A stretch of DNA of 64,000 nucleotides from assembly GCA_902603055.1 (NCBI GenBank), contig CACKTD010000002.1, forward strand, positions 62,001-126,000, written 5' to 3'. The first letter of the stretch is position 1. Each line of letters begins with the position of its first letter. This document shows, one piece after another, positions 63,404-64,000 of the stretch. The notes under the pieces were generated by a model. That model did not search any database. It was not told where the DNA came from and worked only from the letters and a program-made list of their open reading frames with translations. Made by a program: the position numbers and the translations under genes. Source of the stretch: Coxiellaceae bacterium. Its GTDB lineage: Bacteria > Pseudomonadota > Gammaproteobacteria > Comchoanobacterales > Comchoanobacteraceae.

Positions 63404-64000
63404 TTAAAAAGCTGGAGTTGTAAAACGATTACTCCCAGAACCGGTTTTAGCATATGCATCTTTTAATTGCTGTATTTCTTCCTTAAGTCTCTTATTTTCC
63501 AAAACAAGAGAAGTACATGCCCCTTTAAGATCACCATTTTCTAACTGAAGATCATCATTTTTTGTTTCAAGAACACCATTTTTTTCCTGAAGATCACCTT
63601 TTATTGTTTCAAGATCACCATTTTTTACCTGAAGATCACCATTTTCCATTTCAAGATTTTCATTTATTGTCACAAGTATATTTTTATCTGTTTCTAATGA
63701 CTTAAGTCTTTCTTCATTTTTTTCTAATTGCACCTGAAGTGCATCTATCCGCTCTCTTTGTTCACGGTGTTTTCTTTTTAAAATAAGATCAAATTGCCCT
63801 TCATTACCATTATCAGTTGCTATGAAAAAGTCAGTTCCACTATGTGTAACATTTAAATATTCTTCATCATAGTTAATGCTATCTGGATCTTTGGGTTCAC
63901 TAATTATAAGTTTGTCATAAATGATTTTATTTAATTTTATGGTTTTTAGAAAATTATCCCTTATAAACTTTTCAGTTATTAATCTTTCTCCATTGGCCTC
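63404..64000 (-). CDS. Repeat coiled-coil protein, 5' end beyond the window
   Basis: The frame is open from the stop at 63404 to the window edge, at least 198 residues, so the start is outside. A reading from the GTG at 63733 covers only the last 109. The upstream part (about 89 residues, ending KRKHREQRERIDALQ) is mixed; the rest is a coiled coil with tandem heptads of the type ENGDLQVK, NGDLETIK, then LENKRLKEEIQQLKDAY. It has no recognised domain. It lies nine bases upstream of the J-domain-like gene, so the two are probably co-transcribed. Confidence 0.7.
   Translation of the reverse strand, partial: EANGERLITEKFIRDNFLKTIKLNKIIYDKLIISEPKDPDSINYDEEYLNVTHSGTDFFIATDNGNEGQFDLILKRKHREQRERIDALQVQLEKNEERLKSLETDKNILVTINENLEMENGDLQVKNGDLETIKGDLQEKNGVLETKNDDLQLENGDLKGACTSLVLENKRLKEEIQQLKDAYAKTGSGSNRFTTPAF
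63527..63664 (-). repeat. Heptad-encoding 21-bp degenerate tandem repeat
   Basis: Between six and seven 21-bp units encode heptads around the core N-G-D-L (NGDLQVK, NGDLETI, KGDLQEK, NGVLETK, NDDLQLE, NGDL). The plus strand shows the recurring GAAGATCACCATTTT. The units are more diverged than those in the neighbouring gene. Confidence 0.85.

Noticed and set aside
63404-63733. A 109-residue gene starting at the GTG at 63733
   Set aside because: The frame is open upstream to the window edge with coding character, so this is only the C-terminal part of a longer gene.

Overview
The window is 64 kb of AT-rich bacterial chromosome, almost entirely coding; no stretch over about 200 bases lacks a gene. 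Gammaproteobacterial gene orders are intact: infC-rpmI-rplT-pheS-pheT-ihfA, queA-tgt-yajC-secD-secF, uvrY-uvrC-pgsA and tRNA-Val-tRNA-Asp-ppiD. Low GC, extreme compaction and several unrecognised, coiled-coil or eukaryote-like proteins suggest a host-associated gammaproteobacterium, perhaps related to Legionellales. That placement is inference; no rRNA or marker tree is available here.

Layout. 0-10.7 kb: csrA, rnr, a TPR-methyltransferase, tRNA-Val/Asp, ppiD-like, hemH, clpA and a membrane protein. 10.7-21.2 kb: tRNA-Pro, the ihfA-to-infC translation operon (minus strand, led by a tRNA-Val), the queuosine and Sec operon, infA. 21.2-31.3 kb: an ABC exporter, nhaA, bcp, bolA, yciB, yciO-like, a membrane protein, a tat operon in the order tatC-tatA-tatB downstream of an L,D-transpeptidase, a hydrolase and hldD. 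31.4-35.7 kb: rluB and three unrecognised minus-strand proteins. 35.8-43.2 kb: miaE, gpmI, an SDR, a partial cytochrome c maturation operon (ccmCDEFG) and a 2OG-Fe oxygenase. 43.2-48.6 kb: an acyl-CoA dehydrogenase and a polar amino acid ABC importer without a local ATPase. 48.7-53.7 kb: rmuC, rhodanese, grxC, secB, msbA, lpxK. 53.6-57.7 kb: two tRNA-Ser genes flanking a GT8 glycosyltransferase, a UDP-sugar decarboxylase, a tyrosine recombinase and a BI-1 protein. 57.7-60.8 kb: uvrY, uvrC, pgsA. 60.8-64 kb: an accessory block with a seven-repeat EAR-type beta-propeller, a J-domain-like protein with tandem heptads, and a repeat coiled-coil protein cut by the window end.

The most interesting material is the 60.8-64 kb block. 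The propeller gene has a Shine-Dalgarno GGAG in a hairpin loop directly before its start, the classic layout of a CsrA target, and both csrA and the Gac/Uvr-type regulator uvrY lie in this window. Several real genes are hidden by short length or non-AUG starts: tatA (52 aa), ccmD (41 aa), infC (ATT start), uvrC (apparent CTG start) and the first membrane helix of the aapQ-like permease. Other themes are tail-to-tail and gene/tRNA overlaps, and -10-like boxes very close to start codons that lack Shine-Dalgarno sequences.
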